Assembly (NCBI RefSeq): GCF_003254465.1
Contig: NZ_QDFI01000012.1
Span: forward strand, 17,186-81,185
Length of the DNA stretch: 64,000 bases
Direction: 5' to 3'
Source of the DNA: Meridianimarinicoccus zhengii
GTDB taxonomy: Bacteria; Pseudomonadota; Alphaproteobacteria; Rhodobacterales; Rhodobacteraceae
Part shown: in pieces, positions 34,068 to 44,300 of the stretch
How positions within the stretch are numbered: the first letter of the stretch is position 1
Layout: each line of letters opens with the position of its first letter
Program-made: the position numbers and the translations under genes
Notes under the pieces: model-generated
What the model saw: the letters and a program-made list of their open reading frames with translations, nothing else
The model's database searches: none
Told to the model about the DNA's origin: nothing

Positions 34068-36212
34068 ATGGCCGACAGCAAGGTGGACCCGATGAAATAC
34101 CCCATCCGGATGGAGGGCGACTACCCGGACGAAGGGCTGTTCCTGGTCGGCGCGGTGGTGGAGGAAGGGCTCAGTCGCCTGACCCACATCACCGCGGAAT
34201 TCGTCTGCGCCAATCGCGGGCTCGACCTGAAATCGGTGCTCGGCACGAAGATGCGCGTCGTCATGGACCCGCCTGTCGGCCCCAAGCGTGTCTTCCCCGG
34301 CACCTGCGTGTCGGTGGAATACCTCGGCTCCGACACCGGCCCCGCGCATTTCTGCGCCGAGATCCGGCCGTGGCTGTGGTTCCTGACCCGGTCCAAGGAA
34401 TGCCGCATCTTCCAGGAGATGAGCGTACCGGACATCGTGCAGCAGATCCTCGGCGATTACGGCTTTTCCAGCGATCTGGACCAGCGCCTGTCGCAGACCC
34501 ACGACGCGCGCGGCTATGTCGTGCAGTACCGCGAGACGGATTACGATTTCATCTGCCGCCTGATGGAGGAGGAGGGGATCTATTTCTACTTCGTCACCGA
34601 TGGCGACCGCGAGAAGATGGTGCTGGCCGACGATGTCGGCGCCCACGACCCGGTGGAGGGCGAGACAGCCATCGAATACATCGCGCGCGAGTCCGGGCAG
34701 ACCCGCCAGCAGCCGCACATCTTCGACTGGCGTAGCGGGGAGCGGGCCACAAGCGGGAAGGTCACGCTGGACGATTACGATTTCGAACGCCCCAAGGCGG
34801 ACCTGACATCCGTCAGCGCGATCCCCAAGGGCGGGCACGCGCACAAGGACCGGGAGGTCTACGACTACCCCGGGCACCACCGCGACACGGGCGTCGGCGA
34901 GCGTAACGCCCGCGTGCGGATGGAGGCAGAGGCCGTGCGCCATCAGACCGCCCACGGCATGGCCAATGTCACCAATCTGGGCGTCGGGCGAACCTTCACC
35001 CTGAAGAACCACCCGCGCAAGCCCGACAACATCAGCCGCATGATCACCGGCGCGGTGCACAAGCTGCAACTCGTGGGCACCGATCTGCCACCGCCCAGCC
35101 TGCGCGGCACGCTGCACGGCCAGCTTGCAGAACTGGCGGAGGGCGACGATCCCTACCAGGTCGCGTTCGAAACGATCCCCGCGAGCGCCCAGTACCGCGC
35201 TCCGCTGCGCACCCCCTGGCCGGAAATCGCTGGCGTGCATACTGCCATCGTCGTCGGACCCAGCGGCGAGGAAATCCACACCGACAAATACGGGCGCATC
35301 AAGGTCAGGTTCCACTGGGACAGGCTGGGCAAGAACGACGACACGGCGTCGTGCTGGGTGCGCACCATGATGCCCTGGACCGGCAAGGCCTGGGGCATGA
35401 TCGCCGTTCCACGCATCGGCCAGGAGGTGGTGATCCATTTCGAGGAGGGCGATCCCGACCGCCCCATGGCGATCGGGATGCTGTACAATGCCGACACGAT
35501 GCCCCCTTACGCCCTGCCCGCCAACCAGACGCAATCGGGGATCAAGACCAACACCTCCAAGGACGGCGGCGGCTTCAACGAACTGATGTTCGAGGACAAG
35601 AAGGACAAGGAACTCGTCCGCTTCCAGTCCGAGCGGGACTACGAACAGATCGTCAAGAACAACGCCACGATCAGCGTCGGGCTGGACCACAAGGACAAGG
35701 GCGACATGGAACTGACCGTGCATCGCCACCTGACGGAAACCGTCAAGACCGGCGATCACACGTTCAAGGTGGCCGCAGGCAGCCAGAAGATCGACGTGAA
35801 GAAGGACAAGACCGAAACGGTGGAAGGCAAGAGCGACCTGACCGTGACCGGCAACGTGACCGAAACGGTCAAGCAGGGCAATGTGGCCCGCAACGTGAAC
35901 ACGGGCAACGTGACCGAGACGATCAAGATGGGGAACGTGGCCCGCACGCTCAACATGGGCAACGTCACCGAGACGCTGAAGCTGGGCAACTACACGCTGG
36001 AGGCGAAAGTCGGCAAGATCGAGGAATCCGCGCTGCAGGGCATCACGCTGAAATGTGGCGGTTCGTCGATCAAGATCGATCCGATGGGGGTGACGATCAA
36101 GGGCCCGATGGTCAAGATCCAGGCGGACGCGATGTTGCAGGTGAAGGGGACGATGACCCAGGTGCAGGCGCAGATGCTGATCCTGAAGGGCAGCCTCACG
36201 ATGATCAACTAG
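34068..36212 (+). CDS. vgrG: T6SS spike protein VgrG (TssI)
   Basis: A 714-residue VgrG. The N-terminal gp27-like part (HFCAEIRPWLWFLTRSKECRIFQEMSVPDIVQQIL, RETDYDFICRLMEEEGIYF) leads to the gp5-like OB fold (TDKYGRIKVRFHWDR, SCWVRTMMPWTGKAWGMIAVPRIGQEVVIHFEEGDPDRP) and a C-terminal beta-helix. The helix contains unusually regular GNVTET/GNVAR repeats at residues 595-644. No enzymatic C-terminal extension is visible, so effectors would attach non-covalently or through the PAAR protein. It starts 97 bases after clpV and probably reads in the same transcript. Confidence 0.96.
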   Translation: MADSKVDPMKYPIRMEGDYPDEGLFLVGAVVEEGLSRLTHITAEFVCANRGLDLKSVLGTKMRVVMDPPVGPKRVFPGTCVSVEYLGSDTGPAHFCAEIRPWLWFLTRSKECRIFQEMSVPDIVQQILGDYGFSSDLDQRLSQTHDARGYVVQYRETDYDFICRLMEEEGIYFYFVTDGDREKMVLADDVGAHDPVEGETAIEYIARESGQTRQQPHIFDWRSGERATSGKVTLDDYDFERPKADLTSVSAIPKGGHAHKDREVYDYPGHHRDTGVGERNARVRMEAEAVRHQTAHGMANVTNLGVGRTFTLKNHPRKPDNISRMITGAVHKLQLVGTDLPPPSLRGTLHGQLAELAEGDDPYQVAFETIPASAQYRAPLRTPWPEIAGVHTAIVVGPSGEEIHTDKYGRIKVRFHWDRLGKNDDTASCWVRTMMPWTGKAWGMIAVPRIGQEVVIHFEEGDPDRPMAIGMLYNADTMPPYALPANQTQSGIKTNTSKDGGGFNELMFEDKKDKELVRFQSERDYEQIVKNNATISVGLDHKDKGDMELTVHRHLTETVKTGDHTFKVAAGSQKIDVKKDKTETVEGKSDLTVTGNVTETVKQGNVARNVNTGNVTETIKMGNVARTLNMGNVTETLKLGNYTLEAKVGKIEESALQGITLKCGGSSIKIDPMGVTIKGPMVKIQADAMLQVKGTMTQVQAQMLILKGSLTMIN
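35850..36000 (+). repeat. Alternating short repeats in the VgrG needle
   Basis: Within vgrG the peptide units GNVTET and GNVAR(N/T) alternate every nine residues, joined by VKQ, VNT, IKM, LNM and LKL, for five units plus a degenerate sixth (GNYTLE). At DNA level GGCAACGTGACCGA-like units recur about every 27 bases. Each unit probably forms one strand of the triple beta-helix, so repeat number could set needle length. Confidence 0.8.
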
Positions 36213-36222
36213 GGGCGTGAAC

Positions 36223-36837
36223 ATGTCGGACCGGTTCGAAGGCTTGAAGAAACTTCCACGCGCGCCCGCGTTGCGCCAGCTTGCGCTCGCCAACCTGAAG
36301 CTCGACACGGTGCTGGCCGCGCCTGCCTCGGCGCCGGTGGATGCTGTTCTGGCGGAACTTGATGCGTCGGGCGCCTATCTGGACATGCTGCGCGTCCTGG
36401 CCGCGGCGCTGCCGGTGCGCGAAGGCATCTGGTGGGCCTGCCTTGCGGGCGAGGATATCGCGCCCGACCCGAAGTCGCCGCCGCCACCTCTCGCCGCAGC
36501 GCAGGCCTGGGTTCTGAAACCGGGCGATGCCACCCGCGACAAGGCCCGGCAGGCAGCGGAACTGGCCGAGCCGGACGACGACACCGTGCTGTGCGCAACC
36601 GCCGTCGCCATGCATGACGGCAAGCTGGGCAGCGGCGATCTGGCCGCATATGACGCGCCGCCGGGCACCGCGGCGATGGCGATCCTGGGCATGAACCTCT
36701 TGTCGCTGGGCAGCGTCGAGGCCGAAGCGTTCGAAGACCGCAAGACCCGCCTGATCGACCGGGCGCTGGACATCGCGCGCGGCGGCAACGGGCGGCTGGG
36801 CACCGCACCCGCCGCCGTGGGGGAGGCTGCGCCATGA
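36223..36837 (+). CDS. Unknown protein between VgrG and PAAR genes
   Basis: A 204-residue, Ala-rich, probably helical cytosolic protein without signal peptide or membrane segment. Segments such as LREGIWWACLAGEDIAP-like WWACL, DDDTVLCATAVAMHDGKL and GTAAMAILGMNLL stand out. I do not recognise a characterised family. Its position between vgrG and the PAAR gene, with its stop overlapping the PAAR start, suggests a spike adaptor or effector chaperone. I chose the ATG at 36223 over a GTG at 36217 because both share one ribosome-binding region and the ATG has better spacing. Confidence 0.7.
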   Translation: MSDRFEGLKKLPRAPALRQLALANLKLDTVLAAPASAPVDAVLAELDASGAYLDMLRVLAAALPVREGIWWACLAGEDIAPDPKSPPPPLAAAQAWVLKPGDATRDKARQAAELAEPDDDTVLCATAVAMHDGKLGSGDLAAYDAPPGTAAMAILGMNLLSLGSVEAEAFEDRKTRLIDRALDIARGGNGRLGTAPAAVGEAAP

Positions 36838-37124
36838 TGCCCTGCGCCCGCATTCTCGACCCGCATGTCTGCCCGATGGTCACGGGGGTCGTGCCCCATG
36901 TGGGCGGACCGGTCGGGCCGCCCGGCGTGCCCACGACGCTGGTCTGCATGATGCCCGCCGCCCCGCTGGGCAACATGGCGATCTGCGTCGGCCCGCCCGA
37001 CACGATCATCAAGGGGTCGGCCACAGTCCTGACCGGCAAGCGTCCGCAGGCCCGGCTGACCGACAACTGCGCCCATGGCGGGCTGATCGTCATGGGCGCT
37101 CCGACGGTTCTGGTGGGTGGTTAA
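36834..37124 (+). CDS. PAAR-domain spike tip protein
   Basis: A 96-residue stand-alone PAAR protein with repeating Pro-Ala/Gly-rich loops (CPMVTGVVPHVGGPVGPPG, PPDTIIKGSATVLTGKRPQARLTDNCAHGG) and histidine and cysteine residues placed for metal binding at the tip (H11, C13, C75, H77). It sharpens the VgrG trimer and helps carry effectors. No toxin domain is fused to it. It overlaps the preceding unknown gene by 4 bases and shares one base with the tagH start. Confidence 0.9.
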   Translation: MMPCARILDPHVCPMVTGVVPHVGGPVGPPGVPTTLVCMMPAAPLGNMAICVGPPDTIIKGSATVLTGKRPQARLTDNCAHGGLIVMGAPTVLVGG

Positions 37125-38542
37125 TGGCGGTGACGGTGCATTTCCAGTCCACGGGCATGGTGCCGGGCGACGGGCGTCCGGTGCGCATGGTCGGCGGATC
37201 CATGACAATCGGGCGCAGCCCCGACAACGATCTCGTGCTGCCTGACCCGGAGAAATCCATCTCCAAACGCCATTGCGCGATCGAGGTCAGCCACGGCGCA
37301 GTCACCGCCATCGACATGTCCACCAACGGCACGTTCCTGAACTATGCCAAGGTGCCGGTGGGCGAGGTGCCCGCGCCGCTGAACGATGGCGACGTGCTGA
37401 CCATCGGCCCCTATGAACTGCTCGTCGAGATCACGGAGGACGCCGCGGCCGGTGCCGGGCGCGGACCGGCGGCGGCGCAGGCAGCGGCCTATCCGGGGAC
37501 CGAGGACATTCTCGGCGGATCGGACGATGGCGGCGATTTTCTCGACGATCTGCTGGGCGAGGGCGCGGCCCCGAAAGGACCATCCAGCGTGCAGCGCCCC
37601 GATGACGCCGATGCGGATGGCCTTCTGCCGCCGTTGGGTGAGGACGCGGATGACCTGCTGGGCCCCGCGCCCGCGGCGGATCAGTATTCCGGGGCCAGCC
37701 AGGGGGATCATTCCTCGGCGGCACAGGATCATTTCAGCCCTTCGGGCGTGACGCAGGACATAATCCCCGAGGATTGGGACCCAGACGACCTGCTGGGCGA
37801 CGAGCCGCTGACCCCGCCCGGCACTGCCCCGGCAGCCGAGCCGGATGCAGCGCCCATTCCCGACGACCCCTTCGCGGAGGTACCATCGGAAACCGTGCCA
37901 CCGCGCAAGGTTCCGCCCGTCGATCCGGCACCGCCGCCGGCCACGGACCCGGCACCCAGCCATGATGCCGCGGCGAGGGCTTTTCTGAAGACCGCAGGGG
38001 CGGAACGGCTGAACGTGCCCGACGCGGATCTGGTGCCGACCCTGTCACGCATGGGCCACGTGATGCGTATTCTCGTGAAGGGACTGCGCGAGGTCCTGAT
38101 GACCCGCACCTCGATCAAGTCGGAATTCCGCATCCAGCAGACGGTGATCGGCGTGGGCGGGAACAACCCGTTGAAATTCTCGGTCAGTCCCGAACAGGCG
38201 ATCGAGGCGATGGTGCGGCCGCCGGAGACCGGGTATCTCGACCCGGTGGACGCGGCCGAGCAGGCCCTGCAGGACATCAAGGCGCACGAGATCGCGATGA
38301 TGACCGGCATGGAAGCCGCGCTCAAGGACGTGCTGCGCCAATTGTCGCCCGCGGAGCTGGAAAAGAAGATGCAGACCGGCGGCGGGATCGGCGGGCTTCT
38401 GAAGGGACGCAAGGCGCGCTACTGGGAAGTTTATGAACAGATGTATGCCGAGATCGCGGACCGCGCCGAGAACGATTTCCACGAGATGTTCAGCCGCGAA
38501 TTTGCCCGCGCCTATCAGGCGCAACTGGAAAGGCTGAAATGA
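37124..38542 (+). CDS. tagH: T6SS-associated FHA-domain protein TagH (Fha)
   Basis: A 472-residue protein with an N-terminal FHA phosphothreonine-binding domain (MTIGRSPDNDLVLPD, SKRHCAIEV, MSTNGTFLN), a long Asp/Pro/Ala-rich linker (about 110-280) and the conserved C-terminal TagH domain (FRIQQTVIGVGGNNPLKFSVSPEQAIEAM, KARYWEVYEQMYAEIA). In Pseudomonas, Fha1 phosphorylated by PpkA triggers T6SS assembly, and PppA reverses it. Both the phosphatase (45607) and kinase (46420) genes are present here, so the same switch is expected. Confidence 0.93.
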   Translation: MAVTVHFQSTGMVPGDGRPVRMVGGSMTIGRSPDNDLVLPDPEKSISKRHCAIEVSHGAVTAIDMSTNGTFLNYAKVPVGEVPAPLNDGDVLTIGPYELLVEITEDAAAGAGRGPAAAQAAAYPGTEDILGGSDDGGDFLDDLLGEGAAPKGPSSVQRPDDADADGLLPPLGEDADDLLGPAPAADQYSGASQGDHSSAAQDHFSPSGVTQDIIPEDWDPDDLLGDEPLTPPGTAPAAEPDAAPIPDDPFAEVPSETVPPRKVPPVDPAPPPATDPAPSHDAAARAFLKTAGAERLNVPDADLVPTLSRMGHVMRILVKGLREVLMTRTSIKSEFRIQQTVIGVGGNNPLKFSVSPEQAIEAMVRPPETGYLDPVDAAEQALQDIKAHEIAMMTGMEAALKDVLRQLSPAELEKKMQTGGGIGGLLKGRKARYWEVYEQMYAEIADRAENDFHEMFSREFARAYQAQLERLK

Positions 38543-38564
38543 CAATGCCGAGCGAGGACGCCTG

Positions 38565-39905
38565 ATGTCGTGGGAAAGCAAGGTTCTGTGGACCGAGGGC
38601 ATGTTTCTCCAGCCCCACCATTTCCAGCAGTCCGACCGGTATCACGAGGCGCTGGTTAGCGGGCTGGCGGCCCGGATCGCGCCCTATGCCTGGGGCCTTT
38701 CGGCGATCGAGATCGACACCGAGCTTTTGAAGGTCGGGCAGTTCAGCCTTCGCACGGTTTCCGGTCTCACGCCCGACGGGGCGGTGTTCCGCGTTCCGGG
38801 TTTCGACGACCATCCCCCCGCGCTGGACGTGCCGTCGGGCGTGAAGGATTGCGTCGTCTACCTGACCGTGCCGCAGCGGCGCCAGGGCGCGCTGGATGTG
38901 GACATGACCGGGTCGGAACTGTCCGCAGCACGGCTGCGCCCGGCCGAGATGGATATCGCCGACAGCACCGGACGCGGGCGCAAGGAAACGCGGCTCGCGG
39001 TCGGCAAGATGCGGCTGCAATTCGCGCTGGAGGTGGACGACCTTGCCGACAAGCTGTCGATCCCCATTGCCCGTATCATCGAGGTCCGCGCCGACCAGGA
39101 GGTCGTGCTGGACAGCGCTTTCGTGCCCTCGTGCCTCGACATTCGGGCGGCACCGCCGCTCAAGGGGTTCGTCGATGAACTGACCGGGCTTCTGGCGCAC
39201 CGCATGACCGCGCTGTCGGGGCGGCTGACCGCCGGCGCGGGGGCAAAGGGCAGCGCCGAGATCCAGGATCTTCTGCTCTTGATGACGATCAACCGGACGC
39301 TGCCGGTGCTGCGGCAGATGGCGGAGCAGGACAACCTGCATCCGCTGGTCCTGTTCCGCGACTGCGTGTCCCTCGCAGGGGAATTGTCGAGCCTGCTGTC
39401 CCACGAGAAGCGGCCCAACACCTATCCCGCCTACCAGCATCACGACCTGACGGCCACCTTCCATCCGGTCATCCGCGATCTGCGGACATACCTGTCGGCG
39501 GTTCTGGAACAGACCGCGGTGTCGATCCCGATCGAGGAACGCAAGTTCGGCATCTGGGCCGGGCGGCTGGCCGACCGCAAGCTGATCGGCAACGCGAGTT
39601 TCGTGCTGGCGGTGTCGGCGGACATCCCGGCCGAACGGGTGCGGCGGCATTTCGCGGGCCAGGCCAAGATCGGCCCGGTGGAGGAAATCCGCCAACTGGT
39701 CAACTCCGCCCTGCCGGGGATCGGGGTGTCGGCGCTGCCGGTCGCCCCGCGACAGATCCCCTACAATTCCGGATCGGTGTATTTCGAACTGGACGGGTCG
39801 AGCCCCTACTGGGGCAAGATGACGACCTCGGGCGGGATCGCGGTGCATGTATCGGGCGAGTATCCGGGGCTGAGCCTGGAATTGTGGGCGATCCGGCGAA
39901 ACTGA
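38565..39905 (+). CDS. tssK: T6SS baseplate protein TssK
   Basis: A 446-residue TssK. The N-terminus carries the family signature KVLWTEGMFLQPHHFQQSDRYHEALV, and the C-terminus the membrane-complex-binding head (YFELDGSSPYWGKM and GIAVHVSGEYPGLSLELWAI). It links the baseplate to the TssL/TssM membrane complex. A GCGAGGACG sequence precedes the ATG at 38565. Confidence 0.96.
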   Translation: MSWESKVLWTEGMFLQPHHFQQSDRYHEALVSGLAARIAPYAWGLSAIEIDTELLKVGQFSLRTVSGLTPDGAVFRVPGFDDHPPALDVPSGVKDCVVYLTVPQRRQGALDVDMTGSELSAARLRPAEMDIADSTGRGRKETRLAVGKMRLQFALEVDDLADKLSIPIARIIEVRADQEVVLDSAFVPSCLDIRAAPPLKGFVDELTGLLAHRMTALSGRLTAGAGAKGSAEIQDLLLLMTINRTLPVLRQMAEQDNLHPLVLFRDCVSLAGELSSLLSHEKRPNTYPAYQHHDLTATFHPVIRDLRTYLSAVLEQTAVSIPIEERKFGIWAGRLADRKLIGNASFVLAVSADIPAERVRRHFAGQAKIGPVEEIRQLVNSALPGIGVSALPVAPRQIPYNSGSVYFELDGSSPYWGKMTTSGGIAVHVSGEYPGLSLELWAIRRN

Positions 39906-39924
39906 ACGAAGGGGGCGCAGGTCC

Positions 39925-41322
39925 ATGTCGAACAATGACCCGTTTGCCGAACCCGAGGATGGCGAAAAGACCGTGATCCGGCCCAATCCGGGCGGGCGGC
40001 GACCCGCGGGCGTGGCCAGCCCGGCACCCGCGCCGGCCGCACCCGGTCCCCAGGCGGGAACGGCCGCCCAGGCGCCGGAGCCGGCCCCGGCCGGATCACA
40101 AGCGCAAGGCGGCGCCACCGATATCGCCAGCGGCGCCACGGGGATGAACCCGCTCAACGCCGCCGCGGCGACGCTTTTTTCGCTGGTCAGCCGTATCCGC
40201 AACCGCGCACAGCATCCCGACCCGGACGCGCTGCGCCGCTCCGTCGTGGCCGAGATCCGCGCCTTCGAAAGCCGGGCCACGCAGGCGGGCACCGACGAGC
40301 GGTCGGTCAAGGTCGCCCGCTATGCCATCTGCGCGACACTGGACGACGTGGTGCTGAACACGCCCTGGGGCGGGGCGTCGTCCTGGTCCACGCAGTCCAT
40401 GGTCGGCACGTTCCACCGCGAAACCGTGGGCGGTGACAGGTTCTACGACCTGCTCGCGCGGCTGGAAAAGGATCCGGCCGCCAATATCGACCTGCTGGAA
40501 TTCCTGTTCATGTGCCTGTCGCTGGGCTTCGAGGGGCGGCTGCGCGTCGAACAGGGCGGGCGCGACAAGCACGCGCAGGTGCGCGCAGGCCTCGCGTCGA
40601 TCATCCGCGCCCATCGCGGCGCGGCGGAACAGGACCTGTCGCCGCACTGGCAGGGCGTGAACCGCCCGCACCGCCCGCTGTCGATCTGGCGGCCGGTCTG
40701 GATCGCCATTGCCGCCGTCGCGGCGCTGCTGGGGACCGGGTTCGTCGGGCTCAGCTTCGCGCTGTCGTCGCAGACATCGGACCTGACCGACCGGCTGGCA
40801 GGTCTTGACCGGCCCGGCCCGGTGGAGCTGGAACGCCGCGCGCCGCCCGTGATCCCGGTTGAGACCCCGCAGGCCCGTGCGCAAATCGACCGGGTGTCGG
40901 ATTTCCTCGAGGTCGAGATCGCGGAAGGGCTGGTCAACGTCTTCCAGAACGCCAACACGATCACCGTGCGGCTTGCAGGGGCAGGGATGTTCGCGTCCGG
41001 ATCGGACGTGCTGAAGGATCGGTTCGAGGTGCCTCTTACCCGCGTCGCAGACGCTCTCGACGACACGGATGGCCCGGTCATCGTCGCCGGGCATTCGGAC
41101 AACGTGCCGATCCGGTCGGCTCGCTTTCCCAACAATCTCGCGCTGTCGCTGGCGCGGGCGGAATCGGTCAAGGCGTTCATTGCCGGGCATCTCGACGATC
41201 CATCCCGGCTGAAGGCCGAGGGGCGGGCGGACCGCGAACCTATCGCATCGAACGACACTGCCGAGGGCCGCGCCGCGAACCGGCGTATCGAGATCGTTCT
41301 GGTCAGGAAGGACGTGCCGTGA
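39925..41322 (+). CDS. tssL: T6SS membrane protein TssL with C-terminal OmpA domain
   Basis: A 465-residue evolved TssL (DotU/IcmH). After a Pro/Ala-rich N-terminus comes the cytosolic DotU domain (YAICATLDDVVLNTPWG, FLFMCLSLGFEGRLRV), one transmembrane helix near residue 260 (WIAIAAVAALLGTGFVGLSF) and a periplasmic OmpA-like peptidoglycan-binding domain (IVAGHSDNVPIRS, LSLARAESVKAFI, NRRIEIVLV). The built-in OmpA domain means no separate TagL is needed. The stop shares a base with the tssM ATG. Confidence 0.96.
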   Translation: MSNNDPFAEPEDGEKTVIRPNPGGRRPAGVASPAPAPAAPGPQAGTAAQAPEPAPAGSQAQGGATDIASGATGMNPLNAAAATLFSLVSRIRNRAQHPDPDALRRSVVAEIRAFESRATQAGTDERSVKVARYAICATLDDVVLNTPWGGASSWSTQSMVGTFHRETVGGDRFYDLLARLEKDPAANIDLLEFLFMCLSLGFEGRLRVEQGGRDKHAQVRAGLASIIRAHRGAAEQDLSPHWQGVNRPHRPLSIWRPVWIAIAAVAALLGTGFVGLSFALSSQTSDLTDRLAGLDRPGPVELERRAPPVIPVETPQARAQIDRVSDFLEVEIAEGLVNVFQNANTITVRLAGAGMFASGSDVLKDRFEVPLTRVADALDDTDGPVIVAGHSDNVPIRSARFPNNLALSLARAESVKAFIAGHLDDPSRLKAEGRADREPIASNDTAEGRAANRRIEIVLVRKDVP

Positions 41323-44300
41323 TGGGCAAGCTGTTGCGGGCGCTGGGATCGTCCATCGGCATCACGGTGATCGTGGCGCTGTCGCTGTCGCTGTGCATCT
41401 GGTTCCTGGGCGGTTTCCTCGGGATCGGCGATGCACGCCCGCTGCAAGGCGTCGCCGGGCGGCTGGTCGGGCTCGGCATCCTGTGGATTCTCGCGCTGGT
41501 CGTGATCCTGATCCTGCTGCTGACGGCGCGCAAACGCGACGCGGCCATGACCGAAGAGATCGTCACAGCCACCGACGCCACCACCGCCGAGAACGCCGCC
41601 GTACGCGCCGAACTGGACGAGATGCGCGGCAAGCTGCGCACGGCGCTGGGGTCGCTGCGGCGGTCGCGCTTCGGGCGCGGGCATCTCTATGAACTGCCGT
41701 GGTATGTCATCATCGGCCCGCCCGGCGCGGGCAAGACCACCGCGATCGTCAATTCCGGCCTGCAATTCCCGCTGGCCGAGGAGATGGGCAAATCCGCCAT
41801 CGGCGGCGTCGGCGGCACGCGCAATTGCGACTGGTGGTTCACCGACAGTGCCGTGCTGGTGGACACCGCCGGGCGCTACACAACCCATGAAAGCGACAGC
41901 ACGGCGGACAACGCCGCGTGGCTGGGCTTTCTCGGCATCCTCAAGAAATACCGCAAGCGCCAGCCGATAAACGGTGCCATCGTCGCCGTAAGCCTGTCGG
42001 ACCTGTCGATGCAGGACGAACGCACGCGCGAAAGCCACGCCGCCGCGATCCGCCGCCGCCTGACCGAACTGCGCGAAAAACTGGGCGTGCGCTTCCCGGT
42101 CTACGTTCTGTTCACCAAGGCCGACCTGATGGCGGGCTTCATCGAATTCTTCGATCCGCTGGGCAAGGAGGCCCGCGGCCAGGTCTGGGGTTTCACGCTG
42201 CCGCTGGCGGCAGGCAACGACAGTGGCAGCCCGCTGACGCGGTTCGATGCCGAATACGGCGCGCTTCTGGACCGGCTGAACGCCCAGTCGCTCGACCGGA
42301 TGCAGGCCGAAACCGACGCGGGCAAGCGCAGCCTGATCGCGGGCTTCCCGGCGCAGGTCGCCTCGCTCCGGGCGGTGGCGCGGGATTTTCTGGGCGCGCT
42401 GGTGCAGGACAACCGGTTCGAACACGCGCCCATGTTGCGCGGGGTCTACTTCACCTCGGGCACGCAGGAAGGATCGCCCATCGACCGGCTGATGATGGGC
42501 ATGGCGCGGACCTTCGGGATCGGACGGCAGGCGCTTGGCAGCGGCAGCGGGTCGGGCAGGTCCTATTTCCTGACGCGGCTCTTCACCGACGTGATGTTCC
42601 CGGAATCGGGGCTCGTGTCCGCCGACGACCGGGTGGAACGGCGGTATCGCTGGACCCGGCGCGCGGCCTTCGCGGCGACTCTGCTGGCCGCTGTCGGCAT
42701 GGGCGCGGTCTGGACCCGCAGCTACATCGGCAACACCGCGCTGATCGAGGCAGCGGACACACAGGCGACGCAATATGCCGAGGCCGCCGCCCAGCTTCCG
42801 GACGGCCCGGTCAGCGACACCGACCTGCCCGCCATCGTACCTGCACTGAACATCCTGCGCGACATGCCGGTGAACCCGGCCGCAGGCACGTCCGAACGCC
42901 AGGCCGGTCTGGGCTGGGGGCTCTACCAGGGCGCGGTGATCGGCAATCAGGCCGCGCAGGCCTATCGCGCCGGGCTGAACGAGCACCTGCTGCCGCGCCT
43001 GCTGCTGCGTCTGGAAGAACAGATGCAGAGCAACATCAACAATCCCGACCTGCTCTATGAGGCGCTCAAGGTTTACCTGATGCTCGGGCTGATCGGGCCG
43101 ATGAACGCGGATCTGGTTACCGAATGGATGACGGTGGACTGGCTGCTGGCCTATCCCGGCCCCCAGCGCGCCGGGCTGCGCGACGACCTGTCTAGCCATC
43201 TTGCCGCCATGCTGGACCAGCCGATGGACGCGATCACGCTGAACGACGATCTCGTGAAGCAGGTACAGGGCGTGCTGGCGCGCATGCCGCAGGCGCAGCG
43301 GGTCTATAACGGGATCATCAACAGCCAGGCCGCGACGCAACTGCCGCAATGGCGGCTGACCGATGTGGGCGGCCCGTCGCTGTCGCGCGCCTTCGTGAGG
43401 TCCACATCCGCGCCGCTGACCGAAGGCATTCCCGGCATCTACACCTATGACGGCTTCAACCAGGTGTTTCTGGCCGAGGCGCTTGGCGTGGCCGAGCGAA
43501 TCCAGCGCGATGCGTGGGTGCTGGGCGAACAGAACGCCGCCGACCAGAGCGAGGCGGCGCTGGCCGCACTCAGCCGCGATGTGCTGGGCCTCTATTACAA
43601 CGATTTCGTGGCACAATACGACAAGCTGCTGGCGGAGCTGGACATCGTGCCGCTGCGCTCGCTCAGCCACGCGGTGGAGGTCACGAACGTGCTGGCCGGT
43701 CCGACCTCGCCTATCGTGAACGTGCTGACCGCCGTGGCCAAGGAAACACGGCTGACCTATGTGCCCCCGCCCGCCGAAGACGCCGGGGGCGGGCCTACGG
43801 CCGAGCAGGCGGCCCTGACCGGGCGCATCGCCGGGCGGCTTGCAGGCGTGAACACCCGGCTCAACCCGCAGGCCCAGCGGCTGCTGGAGACGATGAACAC
43901 CGGCACCGGCGCAGGCGGCGGGGAACCCGAACTGCCCGGCCAGTATGTCGAGGACCGCTTTTCGTGGCTGCACGACCTGGTCGCCAGCGAAGAGGGGCAG
44001 CCATCGCGGCTGGACGGGCTGATGCAGTCGCTGACGCTGGTCTACCAGGAACTTAACAAGCTGAACTTCGCGGGCGACCCCGGCACGCCGGATCCGCAGG
44101 GTTCGGCGCTTGCGCAATTCCAGGCCGAGGCGGACCGGATCGGGGGTCCGCTGCAACGCTGGGCGCAGCAGATCGTGATCGGGTCGTCCGGGATCACCGC
44201 CGACACGACCCGCGCCGGGCTGAACGCCCAATGGCAGGCCGGCGTGCTGCCCATGTGCAAGCAGGCCACCACGAACGCCTATCCCTTCGACCGGCGCGCG

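Noticed and set aside
35850..36000. Short regular repeats suggesting a CRISPR-like or satellite array
   Set aside because: The repeats are in frame within vgrG, have a period of about 27 bases without spacers, and encode beta-helix strands.
24356..36212. Contractile phage tail or extracellular injection system
   Set aside because: TssL, TssM, TssK, ClpV and the FHA/PpkA/PppA set are present and no capsid, terminase or tail-fibre genes are seen, so it is a T6SS.
36223..37124. Effector-immunity pair downstream of vgrG
   Set aside because: The second gene is a plain PAAR protein and the first has no toxin motif; no immunity-like gene is present.
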